From positions 186,001 through 250,000 of the forward strand of contig NZ_JACAPR010000002.1 in NCBI RefSeq assembly GCF_013385635.1: 64,000 nt of DNA, in the 5' to 3' direction. The DNA comes from Pseudomonas gingeri (GTDB lineage: Bacteria > Pseudomonadota > Gammaproteobacteria > Pseudomonadales > Pseudomonadaceae). The notes under the pieces were generated by a model. It did no database searches. It was not told where the DNA came from and saw only the letters and a program-made list of their open reading frames with translations. Made by a program: the position numbers and the translations under genes. Positions 23,005 to 30,418 of this stretch are shown in pieces (position 1 is the first letter of the stretch; every line of letters begins with the position of its first letter).

Positions 23005-24018
23005 ATGAAAGGATTTCGCGCGCGGCTGGCCGGCGCCCTGGCCGTATTCTGCGTCACTATCGCGCCGCTGTCGGCCCAGGCAGCGCCCCCGCCGATCCAT
23101 TTCGCCGACTTGAACTGGGAAAGCGGCAGCCTGATTACCGAGTTGCTGCGTTACATCGTCGAGAAAGGCTACGGCTTGCCGACGGATACGCTGCCGGGCA
23201 CCACCGTGACGTTGGAAACCGCCCTGGCAAAAAACGATATCCAGGTGATCGGCGAGGAGTGGGCCGGTCGCAGCCCGGTCTGGGTCAAGGCCGAGGCGGC
23301 GGGAGAGGTCGTGGCGGTGGGCGACACCGTCAAGGGCGCCACCGAAGGCTGGTGGGTGCCGGAGTATGTGATCAAGGGCGACCCCGCGCGAGGCATCAAG
23401 CCACTGGCGCCGGACCTGCGCAGCGTCGAAGACCTCAAGCGCTACAAGGACGTGTTCCAGGACCCCGAGTCGCCTGACAAGGGGCGGTTTCTCAACAGTC
23501 CGATCGGTTGGACCTCCGAGATCGTCAACAAGCAGAAGCTCAAGGCCTATGGCCTGAGCGACAGCTACGTGAACTTTCGCAGCGGTTCCGGTGCGGCACT
23601 GGATGCCGAGATCACCTCGTCGATTCGCCGTGGCAAGCCGATTCTGTTCTATTACTGGTCACCGACACCGCTGCTGGGCAAGTTCAAGCTGGTGCAGTTG
23701 CAGGAGCCGGCGTTTGACGCCGAGGCCTGGAAGACCCTGACCGATGCCGATAATCCCAATCCCCAGCCGACCCGCTCCCTGGCGTCGAAGCTGAGTATCG
23801 GTGTGTCGGCGCCGTTCAAGGCACAGCACCCGCAAGTGGTGGCCTTCTTTGCCAAGGTCGACCTGCCCATCGATCTCCTGAACCAGGCGCTGGCGAAGAT
23901 GGCTGACGAGCGTCAACCGCCGGCCCAGGTGGCCCGGGCATTTCTCAAGGAGCATCCGCAGGTCTGGCAGGCATGGGTGCCCAGGGACGTAGCCGACAAG
24001 GTCAGTGCCAGCCTGTAG
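23005..24018 (+). CDS. Glycine betaine/quaternary-amine binding protein (OpuAC domain), orphan
   Basis: Periplasmic substrate-binding protein of the ProU/OpuA/choline importer family, 337 residues with signal peptide (cleavage near AQA-AP, about 27). OpuAC features: FADLNWESGSLITELL, a VIGEEWAGRSPVW segment, EGWWVPEYV, and FYYWSPTPLL near 217. Tryptophans and tyrosines in these segments form the aromatic box that holds a trimethylammonium group in known members. No permease or ATPase is adjacent, so like several Pseudomonas relatives it may share a core transporter encoded elsewhere. The ligand (betaine, choline, carnitine or other) cannot be read from sequence. Confidence 0.85.
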   Translation: MKGFRARLAGALAVFCVTIAPLSAQAAPPPIHFADLNWESGSLITELLRYIVEKGYGLPTDTLPGTTVTLETALAKNDIQVIGEEWAGRSPVWVKAEAAGEVVAVGDTVKGATEGWWVPEYVIKGDPARGIKPLAPDLRSVEDLKRYKDVFQDPESPDKGRFLNSPIGWTSEIVNKQKLKAYGLSDSYVNFRSGSGAALDAEITSSIRRGKPILFYYWSPTPLLGKFKLVQLQEPAFDAEAWKTLTDADNPNPQPTRSLASKLSIGVSAPFKAQHPQVVAFFAKVDLPIDLLNQALAKMADERQPPAQVARAFLKEHPQVWQAWVPRDVADKVSASL

Positions 24019-24039
24019 GGCAGGCTGGCACCGCGTGAC

Positions 24040-24147
24040 TCAGAAGCGCGTCTGCACCGCCAGTTCGAAGGTCCGTGGCGTCCCCAGGTAATACGCCGGG
24101 GACACGTGGGCGAACTCGGCATAGATGGCCGTGACCGATGCTGCAGG
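24040..24147 (-). pseudogene. Relic of a TonB-dependent receptor C-terminus
   Basis: Minus-strand codons ending at the TGA 24042-24040 read ASVTAIYAEFAHVSPAYYL then GTPRTFELAVQTRF, the last strands of a TonB-dependent siderophore receptor with the terminal aromatic Phe. Upstream codons lose resemblance within about 40 residues, so the rest of the gene has been deleted. The fragment sits in the 181-base gap between two complete genes. Confidence 0.5.
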
Positions 24148-24199
24148 CGAACACATTGAACAGGACGCAGCAATAAAGCACTCAGGCAATGAGCGCGTC

Positions 24200-25315
24200 C
24201 TATAACTCGTCGATATTCACCCAGCGCCTTTCGCGGGCGGCGAGACGAATTGCCGCAGCCAGCCTTTCGACCTGCCAGGCCTCTTCGAAGTCGGGGCCTT
24301 CCTGGCCTTGCCCGGCCAGCGCCTGGATCAGGGCATGGATTTCCAGGGTCTTCAGCTCGTTGTAGCCCAACTGGTGCCCGGCCGCCGGACTGAACGCGGC
24401 ATACCCCGGCAGGTTCGGGCCGGCCAGCAAGCGCTGGAAACCGCCCTGGCCGGCACGGCACAGGCGCAATTCGTTCAGGCGTTCCTGATCGAATGCCAGA
24501 GTGCCACGGGTGCCGCTGATCTCCACACTCAGGTGATTCTTGTAGCCGTGCTTGAGCCAACTGCTGCTGAAGGTGCCACGGGCGCCGTTGGCGAAGCGCA
24601 GTAAGGCATGGGCCTGGTCATCGACGGCGATCTGGCGCTGTTCGTCGCTGTCGGCACTGGCCGGGCGCCGGGTATGGACGGTCTGGCTGTCGGCACAGAC
24701 AGTGGTGATATCCCCCAGCAGATAACGTGACAGTGCCAGCAGATGGCTGCCGAGATCGGCCAGGGCACCGCCGGCGTGCTGCGGATCGCAGCGCCAGGAC
24801 CAGGGCGAGGCCGGATCGGCCATGAAGTCTTCGCTGAATTCACCCTGGAGGCTGATGATCTCACCCAGCTCGCCGTTGCGAATCATCTCCCGCGCGAGGA
24901 CGATCATCGGGTTGTGCTGGTAGTTGTAGCCCACCCGCGTGACCACGCCGGCATCGCGGGCGGCCTGATGCATCTGGCTGGCTTGCTCGAGGCTGACCGC
25001 CAGAGGTTTTTCGCAATATACCGGCTTGCCCGCGGCCAGCGCGGCCATGGCCATGGGGAAGTGCAGGTGGTTGGGCGTGGTGATCGCGACCAGTTGCACG
25101 TCGGGGTCGTCGATCAGGCGCTGCCAATCGCCGTGACCTTGCTCGAAACCCCAGGCCCTGGCGCAGGACGCGGCGCGCTGGGCATCGGCGTCGGCGAGGC
25201 TGCTCAGGCGCAAGCGCAGCGGCAGTTCGAAGGCCGCGCTGACATTGCGAAAAGCCAGCGCGTGGGCGCGCCCCATGAATCCGGTGCCGATCAGTCCTAT
25301 GCCAAGTTCGCGCAT
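24200..25315 (-). CDS. Gfo/Idh/MocA-family NAD(P)-dependent oxidoreductase
   Basis: A 371-residue sugar or polyol dehydrogenase from ATG 25315 (in-frame TTG at 25321 rejected). The N-terminal Rossmann domain has GLIGTGFMGRAHA, ATPNHLH-type spacing in TTPNHLHFP, and CEKPLAVS with the conserved Lys of the EKP motif. The C-terminal half is the family alpha/beta domain with GGALADLGSHLL. Enzymes of this family oxidise inositol, its derivatives or related sugars with NAD. Its substrate is not evident. It is a single transcription unit, about 6 kb from the inositol-type transporter. A link with that system is speculative. Confidence 0.88.
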   Translation of the reverse strand: MRELGIGLIGTGFMGRAHALAFRNVSAAFELPLRLRLSSLADADAQRAASCARAWGFEQGHGDWQRLIDDPDVQLVAITTPNHLHFPMAMAALAAGKPVYCEKPLAVSLEQASQMHQAARDAGVVTRVGYNYQHNPMIVLAREMIRNGELGEIISLQGEFSEDFMADPASPWSWRCDPQHAGGALADLGSHLLALSRYLLGDITTVCADSQTVHTRRPASADSDEQRQIAVDDQAHALLRFANGARGTFSSSWLKHGYKNHLSVEISGTRGTLAFDQERLNELRLCRAGQGGFQRLLAGPNLPGYAAFSPAAGHQLGYNELKTLEIHALIQALAGQGQEGPDFEEAWQVERLAAAIRLAARERRWVNIDEL

Positions 25316-25426
25316 CGCCAAGCCCTTTTATGGTTGTTATCTGGAGGGCTATTTATGGAATACAAAATCGCTCGATTCAAACAGTAAAGCCTCATTTTAA
25401 CCTCATAGAAACCTCACGACGCCCAT

Positions 25427-25451
25427 AAAAAAGGCAGCCCGCAGGCTGCCT
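25427..25451 (-). terminator. Rho-independent terminator of the SDR transcript
   Basis: On the minus strand AGGCAGCC, a short loop and GGCTGCCT are followed by a run of six T (25432-25427). It lies 20 bases past the SDR stop. Confidence 0.85.
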
Positions 25452-25470
25452 CGATTCCAGCGTGACGATC

Positions 25471-26238
25471 TCAGGACAGGAAACCACCGTCGACGTTCAG
25501 CGAAACGCCGGTGGTGTAGCTCGATGCATCGCTGGCCAGGTACAGCACGGCACCGGCCATCTCGCTCGGATCAGCCACACGCTTGAGCGGGATCTGTTGC
25601 AGTGCGGTCTTGAGGATCGCGTCGTTCTTGACCAGGGCCGAGGCGAACTTGGTGTCGGTCAGGCCCGGCAACAGGGCGTTGCAACGGATGCCGAACTGCG
25701 CGCATTCCTTGGCGAAGACCTTGGTCATGTTGATCACCGCGGCCTTGGTCACCGAATAGATGCCCTGGAACACACCGGGGGAAATGCCGTTGATCGACGC
25801 CACGTTGATGATGCTGCCGCCGCCGTTGTCACGCATCAGCTTGCCGGCTTCCACCGACATGAAGAAATAACCGCGGATATTCACGTCGACGGTCTTCTGG
25901 AAAGCGCTGAGGTCGGTGTCCAGCACATTGCAGAACTGCGGGTTGGTGGCGGCATTGTTGACCAGGATATCCAGGCGTCCGAACTGTTCGCGGATGGCGG
26001 CGAAGACCTGGGTGATCTGTTCCATTTCGCCGATATGGCAGGCGATGGCGGTGGCTTTGCCGCCGTCGGCGATAATCGCGTCGGCGACGTGCTGGCAGCC
26101 GTCAAGCTTGCGGCTCGAGACAATCACATGGGCACCTTGCTGGGCCAGCAACCGGGCGATGGCTTCACCGATGCCGCGGCTGGCGCCGGAGACAAAGGCA
26201 ATCTTGCCGTCGAGGTCGAACAACTGAGTCTTGGACAT
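25471..26238 (-). CDS. Short-chain dehydrogenase/reductase
   Basis: A 255-residue classical SDR. Motifs: SGASRGIGEAIA for cofactor (about 18-29), NNAATNP, catalytic Ser in NVASINGISPG, YSVTK (catalytic Tyr and Lys) and the C-terminal VSLNVDGGFLS. It resembles DHRS4-type reductases. It is the last gene of a minus-strand unit after an APH-type kinase (25-base gap). With kinase, SCP2 and histidine phosphatase genes it forms a set often kept together in pseudomonads; acyl or hydroxyacyl-CoA metabolism is a reasonable guess for its role. Confidence 0.88.
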   Translation of the reverse strand: MSKTQLFDLDGKIAFVSGASRGIGEAIARLLAQQGAHVIVSSRKLDGCQHVADAIIADGGKATAIACHIGEMEQITQVFAAIREQFGRLDILVNNAATNPQFCNVLDTDLSAFQKTVDVNIRGYFFMSVEAGKLMRDNGGGSIINVASINGISPGVFQGIYSVTKAAVINMTKVFAKECAQFGIRCNALLPGLTDTKFASALVKNDAILKTALQQIPLKRVADPSEMAGAVLYLASDASSYTTGVSLNVDGGFLS

Positions 26239-26263
26239 GGTTTTTCCCTTGTTGTAGTCGCGG

Positions 26264-27331
26264 TCAGAGGCTGGATTTATGAATGACTTGCAGGCTCATC
26301 TGCTCCAGCAGCTTGTTCATGTGAATGAACTGCGCAAAGCGTTTGTCCTGGGTCTGGCCGTGGAAGAAACGGTAGTAGATCTGCTGCACGATGCCGGCCA
26401 GGCGGAACAGGCCGTAGGTGTAGTAGAAGTCGAAGTTGTCGATCGACAGGCCCGAGCGCTCGGCGTAGTAGTCGACGAACTGGCGGCGGTTGAGCATGCC
26501 CGGCGCATGGCTGGGCTGGCGGCGCATCAGTTGCACCGGCGCGGGGTCGCCGGCCTCGATCCAGTAGGCGAGGGTATTGCCCAGGTCCATCAGCGGGTTG
26601 CCGAGGGTGGTCAGTTCCCAGTCGAGCACGCCGATGATCTGCATCGGGTTCTGCGGGTCGAGGATGACGTTGTCGAAACGATAGTCGTTATGGACGATGC
26701 TCGAGGTCGGATGGTCGGCGGGCATCTTGTCGTTCAGCCAGGCCTTGACCGTTTCCCAGCTCGGCGCGTCCGGGGTCAGGGCTTTTTCATAACGCTCGCT
26801 CCAGCCGCGGATCTGTCGTGCGACATAACCTTCGGGTTTGCCCAGGTCGGCCAGGCCGCAGGCGTTGTAGTCGACGCGGTGTAGCTCGACCAGGCGATCG
26901 ATAAAACTCTTGCACAGGGTCTCGGTCTGGGCGGCATCAAGGCCCAGCTCCGGCGGCAGGTCGGAGCGCAGGATGATGCCCTTGACCCGTTCCATCACAT
27001 AGAACTCGGCGCCGATCACGCTTTCGTCGGTGCAATGGGCATAGGCTTTCGGACAGTATGGGAAGCCGTCCTTGAGCTGGTTGAGGATGCGGAATTCACG
27101 CCCCATGTCGTGGGCCGACTTGGCCTTGTGGCCGAACGGCGGTCGTCGCAGGACGAACTCCTGCTCGGGGTACTGGATCAGGTAGGTCAGGTTCGAGGCA
27201 CCGCCGGGGAACTGGCTGATGCTCGGCAGGCCGCTGAGGCCCGGAATATGCGCCTTGAGGTACGGATCGATCAGGCCGGCATCGAGTTCTTCGCCGGCCC
27301 GGATACGGGTGGACTGGTCAGTAAGCGCCAT
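26264..27331 (-). CDS. APH-family phosphotransferase, ACAD10/LvaA-like acyl kinase
   Basis: A 355-residue small-molecule kinase. Motifs: GGASNLTYLI (nucleotide loop), FVLRRPP with the ATP-binding Lys/Arg region, VHNDYRFDN (catalytic loop) and VLDWELTTLGNP (metal-binding Asp). This is the layout of the kinase domain of ACAD10 and of LvaA-type enzymes, which phosphorylate 4-hydroxyacyl-CoA before its conversion to 3-hydroxyacyl-CoA. No partner acyl-CoA dehydrogenase lies beside it, so the substrate is uncertain. It precedes the SDR on the same strand. On its upstream side is a REP doublet and then the inserted pip segment. Confidence 0.85.
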   Translation of the reverse strand: MALTDQSTRIRAGEELDAGLIDPYLKAHIPGLSGLPSISQFPGGASNLTYLIQYPEQEFVLRRPPFGHKAKSAHDMGREFRILNQLKDGFPYCPKAYAHCTDESVIGAEFYVMERVKGIILRSDLPPELGLDAAQTETLCKSFIDRLVELHRVDYNACGLADLGKPEGYVARQIRGWSERYEKALTPDAPSWETVKAWLNDKMPADHPTSSIVHNDYRFDNVILDPQNPMQIIGVLDWELTTLGNPLMDLGNTLAYWIEAGDPAPVQLMRRQPSHAPGMLNRRQFVDYYAERSGLSIDNFDFYYTYGLFRLAGIVQQIYYRFFHGQTQDKRFAQFIHMNKLLEQMSLQVIHKSSL

Positions 27332-27477
27332 GCTTATCCCTTCTGCTTATTCTGGAGGCCAGAGATTATTGACTAATCTAATGCTCACCCGGCAGGGTCA
27401 CAAGCAAGACCCGGCCTTATAGGTCTGCGTGTTGCAGGATAATCAGCGTTCCTGATGCGCGAATGCAAATGTGCGGG

Positions 27478-27575
27478 CGCCGGGCTTGCCGGCGAAAGGG
27501 GCCTCAAGATCGCTAAAGGCTTCGCGGGCAAGCCCGGCTCCTACAGGTTTCGCATTGTTGCCCGGCTCCTACAGG
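27478..27575. repeat. REP doublet plus partial third copy at the left edge of the pip segment
   Basis: GCCGGGCTTGCCGGCGAA, then inverted TTCGCGGGCAAGCCCGGCTC, then an extra CCCGGCTCCTACAGG at about 27560-27575. It marks the junction between the kinase gene and the peptidase/LuxR/peptide-transporter segment. Confidence 0.8.
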
Positions 27576-27599
27576 TTTTGCAGTGCCGTCAGAGGGGGG

Positions 27600-28499
27600 T
27601 CAGAGGCTTTCGTCGAGAAATTGCAGAACCGTGCCCATGCACGCCTGGCGCTCTTCGACGTGGGGCATGTGGCTGGAATCTTCGAACAGTGCCCAGCGTG
27701 CGCCGGCGATCTTCTCGACGTAGGGGCGGACCACCGCTTCGGTCGCTTCATCGTGGCGTCCGGAGATCACCAGGGTCGGTACCTTGACCCGATGCAGGCG
27801 GTCGATGACGGTCCAGTCCTTCAGCGAACCGATGACGTGGAACTCGGTCGGACCGCTCATGGTGTGATAGACGGTCGGATCGGCATCGACCTGGGCAAAG
27901 GTACGTGCCACTTCATCCGGCCAGGGGGTGATACGGCAGACATGGCGGTCGTAGAACACCCGTGACGCCTCGACGTATTCCGGGTCGTTGTAGGTGCCGG
28001 CCTGTTCGTGCTTGAGCAGGGCCTGCTGGACACTCGCCGGCAGTTGCTCGCGCAGGCGATTGGCTTCGCTGACCCAGGTGCGCATGCACGAGGGCGAATT
28101 GGCGAGGATCATGGCCTTGAGTCCTGCCGGTTGAAGCACCGCGTGTTCGCTGGCGAGCATGCCGCCCCAGGATTGGCCCAGCAGTACGTAGTGCTGGCGG
28201 ATGCCCAGGTGGTCGAGCAGGTTGTCCAGTTCGTCGAGGAACAGCTGGACGGTCCAGAAGGACGGAGCCTGATGGGGCAGGTGGGTCGACTTGCCGTTGC
28301 CCAACTGGTCGTAATGCACCACCGCGTGGCCGCTGGCGGCGATGTCCTTGAAGGCGTCGACATAGTCATGGGTACAGCCCGGGCCGCCGTGGAGGATCAC
28401 CAGGGGCGTACGGCCGTTGGCCAGGTCGCCGGTGACGCGGTACCAGGTCTGGTACGGGCCGAAGTCCGCAAAACCTTCGCGTATTTCGTTGAATTCCAT
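27600..28499 (-). CDS. Proline iminopeptidase/amidase-like S33 hydrolase (PipA-like)
   Basis: A 299-residue alpha/beta hydrolase from ATG 28499 (an upstream open frame to 28559 would run through the promoter). It shows the S33 oxyanion motif LHGGPGC, the nucleophile elbow GQSWGG, an acid in ISGRHDEA and the histidine in EDSSHMP. Such enzymes release N-terminal amino acids from small peptides or hydrolyse amino-acid amides. It is encoded next to and downstream of a LuxR solo and is a distant paralogue of the hydrolase at 29525 on the other side of it. This peptidase-regulator-peptidase layout is that of the pip locus of plant-associated pseudomonads. Confidence 0.88.
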   Translation of the reverse strand: MEFNEIREGFADFGPYQTWYRVTGDLANGRTPLVILHGGPGCTHDYVDAFKDIAASGHAVVHYDQLGNGKSTHLPHQAPSFWTVQLFLDELDNLLDHLGIRQHYVLLGQSWGGMLASEHAVLQPAGLKAMILANSPSCMRTWVSEANRLREQLPASVQQALLKHEQAGTYNDPEYVEASRVFYDRHVCRITPWPDEVARTFAQVDADPTVYHTMSGPTEFHVIGSLKDWTVIDRLHRVKVPTLVISGRHDEATEAVVRPYVEKIAGARWALFEDSSHMPHVEERQACMGTVLQFLDESL

Positions 28500-28510
28500 T
28501 TCTTCAGACT

Positions 28511-28531
28511 CCCTGAATGCACGATTCAGGG
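28511..28531. promoter_or_regulatory. Perfect 8-bp inverted repeat at the peptidase transcription start
   Basis: CCCTGAAT (28511-28518), 5-base loop, ATTCAGGG (28524-28531). It lies between the predicted -10 box and the start codon of the minus-strand peptidase, about at the predicted transcription start, so it could be a second operator or a 5-prime mRNA hairpin. Confidence 0.5.
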
Positions 28532-28532
28532 C

Positions 28533-28580
28533 ACGATAGCGAAACTTGTTCACTGGCATAACTAGGTGAATTGATAGGTT
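28533..28580 (-). promoter_or_regulatory. Promoter of the minus-strand peptidase with shared PipR-type motif
   Basis: Minus strand: AACCTAT at 28580-28574, CTAG at 28565-28562, -35 TTATGC (28561-28556), 17-base spacer, -10 TATCGT (28538-28533). The same AACCTAT...CTAG..TTATG arrangement and the same 17-base spacer occur upstream of the other peptidase (29434-29482). Sharing by two promoters that flank a LuxR-type regulator suggests it is that regulator's site. Confidence 0.6.
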
Positions 28581-28589
28581 TTTGCCGGA

Positions 28590-29354
28590 TCAGCTGTCGA
28601 GCAGTCGGTAATGCACGGCCCGCAGTACCGCCTGTACGCGGTTTTTTGCCCCCAACTTGTGCATGGCGGACGTCAGGTGCAGGGTCACGGTGGCCAGCGA
28701 ACGATGCAGGTGTTCGGCGATTTCCTTGGCGGTCAGGCCCTCGGCCGCCCATTGCAGGCATTCGCGTTCACGCCGGGTCAGGCGAATATGCGGATATACG
28801 CGCATTTCCGGGCTGAATAAAGGGTAGGCGGCTTCCTGTAGTGCGTGGGAAATGACGCTGAAATCCGTAAGAGTTTGTCGTGCATCTTTTAAGACGTATT
28901 TACCGTTGCCACTGCGCAGCCCCGTCAACGAAGCGAAGCCGCCCTTCGGTAGGTGGATCGGCACACTGACGCCGCAGGTCATCTGCCGGTCATGCAGGTA
29001 GCTGGTCACGGGCGAATGACGCTGGTCGATGACCTTCTGCAGAGCGGTTTCGGCCTTGGGGCGATAGGACCAGACAAAGGGCGAAACGGTGTTCAACGCC
29101 AGGTGCTGCACGGGGTCTATCTGGTAGAAACCCTGCTCGCACCAGAGCGAGTGCCAGTCCGACGGGGTGTTGCGGACCTTGAGCACGGACGGGGTGATCA
29201 TGCTGCCGTCATGGTCCAGCGGCACCGGTGTGTAGTCGTACACCAGGGCGTCGAATCCCAGGTGGCCCGCCAGGATCAGCGCGTTGTCCATCAGCTCGTC
29301 CATGTTGTTGCCGGACAAGCGACGGGTATCGACCTCAGAGAATTTGACCTGCAT
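28590..29354 (-). CDS. pipR: LuxR-family solo regulator of the PipR/PsoR/OryR plant-signal type
   Basis: A 254-residue quorum-sensing-type regulator from ATG 29354, preceded by GAGAGGAAAGG. Residues 17-170 are an autoinducer-binding domain and 190-250 a LuxR helix-turn-helix (LTRRERECLQWAAEGLTAKEIA region). Of the six usual ligand-pocket residues (TraR numbering), W57 is kept (W67), Y61 is replaced by Trp (W71), D70 and P71 are kept (D80, P81), as are W85 (W95) and G113 (G128). Replacement at 57 and/or 61 marks the solos of plant-associated bacteria, which answer plant-derived compounds rather than acyl-homoserine lactones. No luxI is present. Flanking peptidases and a peptide importer match the pip locus, so PipR is the best name. 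Confidence 0.85.
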   Translation of the reverse strand: MQVKFSEVDTRRLSGNNMDELMDNALILAGHLGFDALVYDYTPVPLDHDGSMITPSVLKVRNTPSDWHSLWCEQGFYQIDPVQHLALNTVSPFVWSYRPKAETALQKVIDQRHSPVTSYLHDRQMTCGVSVPIHLPKGGFASLTGLRSGNGKYVLKDARQTLTDFSVISHALQEAAYPLFSPEMRVYPHIRLTRRERECLQWAAEGLTAKEIAEHLHRSLATVTLHLTSAMHKLGAKNRVQAVLRAVHYRLLDS

Positions 29355-29403
29355 CCTTTCCTCTCCTGAATAAATTTCAATCCTGAAATCAAGCAAGTAG
29401 AAT

Positions 29404-29416
29404 GCCACGCCGTGGC
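29404..29416. promoter_or_regulatory. Short palindrome in the pipR-peptidase intergenic region
   Basis: GCCACG-C-CGTGGC, a 6-bp perfect dyad in the 170-base divergent spacer. Possible second operator; no regulator is assigned. Confidence 0.3.
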
Positions 29417-29433
29417 GAGGGACAGCCAGACCA

Positions 29434-29482
29434 AACCTATAAGAATTGCTAGCTTATGGGCTCGGAAATTCCCCGCTAGGGT
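29434..29482 (+). promoter_or_regulatory. Lux-box-like dyad and promoter of the peptidase/peptide-importer operon
   Basis: CCTATAAG (29436-29443) and CTTATGGG (29453-29460) form an imperfect dyad whose right arm overlaps the -35 hexamer TTATGG (29454-29459). After 17 bases comes TAGGGT (29477-29482) as -10. The dyad centre falls near -41, the position used by LuxR-type activators. The same elements precede the peptidase on the other side of the LuxR gene. Confidence 0.65.
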
Positions 29483-29524
29483 GAAGCCGACAGGCTACAA
29501 GAGCCTGCAACAGGGAGAGTGGCC

Positions 29525-30418
29525 ATGTGGTACGAACTGGAACCGGATCAGCGTTACACCCTTGAAGTCGATGGCCACAGTGTAGTGGTCTATAGCTACG
29601 GCAGTGGCGATGAGGTGCTGCTGTGCCTCAACGGCGGCCCCGGCCTGCCATGCGACTACCTGCGCGATGCCCATGGCTGGCTGAAGGAAAAGGGCTTGCG
29701 GGTGGTGGCGTTCGACCAGTTGGGGACCGGTGCCTCCGACCGCCCCAGCGACCCGGCATTGTGGGATATCACCCGTTATGTCGCCGAAGTCGAGCACGTA
29801 CGCCAGGCCCTGGAGCTGGGCCCGGTGCATATGCTCGGGCATTCCTGGGGTGGCTGGCTGGCCATCGAGTACGCGATCCATCATCCGCAGCACCTCAAGA
29901 CCCTGGTACTGGAAAACACCGTCGGCGATATCCCGCACCTGACCCAGGAACTCGAGCGCCTGCGTGCCGCCCTGGGCAGCGAAACCGTGGCGATGATGCA
30001 GCGCCATGAAGCCATGGGCACCCTGGATCACCCGCAGTACCAGGCGGCGATCACCCTGCTCAACTACCGGCATGTGTGCCGCCTCGACGAATGGCCGGCG
30101 CCGGTCAAGCGCTCGCTGGACGATTGGAACATGGGGCCGTACGAAGCCATGCAAGGGCCCAACGAATTCCTCTATGTCGGCAACCTGAAGGACTGGAACC
30201 GCATCGAGCAGATGGCCGATTTCGCGATGCCGGTGCTGATCACCACCGGCCAGCACGACGAACTGACCCCAGCCTGTGCCTATCGGATGAAACGTGCGCT
30301 GCGGGATGTCGAGTTGCATGTGTTCCCCAACAGCAGCCATATGCCGTTCTACGAGGAGCCCCAGGCCTACTTCCCGGTCCTGCTCGATTTCCTGCAACGC
30401 CATCGGGGCGCTGCATGA
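29525..30418 (+). CDS. Proline iminopeptidase/amidase-like S33 hydrolase, first gene of the peptide-importer operon
   Basis: A 297-residue alpha/beta hydrolase from ATG 29525, 6 bases after GGGAGAG (GTG at 29519 rejected). The S33 motifs are NGGPG (the usual first His is Asn), GHSWGG with Ser107, TTGQHDEL and NSSHMPF. The shared wording with the hydrolase at 27600 (YRHVCR/DRHVCR, W.D and GP.EF phrases) shows common ancestry. The stop overlaps the start of a peptide permease (ATGA), so peptide cleavage and uptake are coexpressed. The promoter carries a lux-box-like dyad, hence probable control by the adjacent PipR-type regulator. Confidence 0.88.
   Translation: MWYELEPDQRYTLEVDGHSVVVYSYGSGDEVLLCLNGGPGLPCDYLRDAHGWLKEKGLRVVAFDQLGTGASDRPSDPALWDITRYVAEVEHVRQALELGPVHMLGHSWGGWLAIEYAIHHPQHLKTLVLENTVGDIPHLTQELERLRAALGSETVAMMQRHEAMGTLDHPQYQAAITLLNYRHVCRLDEWPAPVKRSLDDWNMGPYEAMQGPNEFLYVGNLKDWNRIEQMADFAMPVLITTGQHDELTPACAYRMKRALRDVELHVFPNSSHMPFYEEPQAYFPVLLDFLQRHRGAA

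Noticed and set aside
26226..26263. CA motif upstream of the SDR
   Set aside because: ACAACAAGG on the minus strand lacks the full AANAANAA pattern.
28500..28559. Upstream extension of the PipA-like peptidase to 28559
   Set aside because: It would place the start inside the predicted promoter and add residues with no family similarity; ATG 28499 has AGGGAG nearby.
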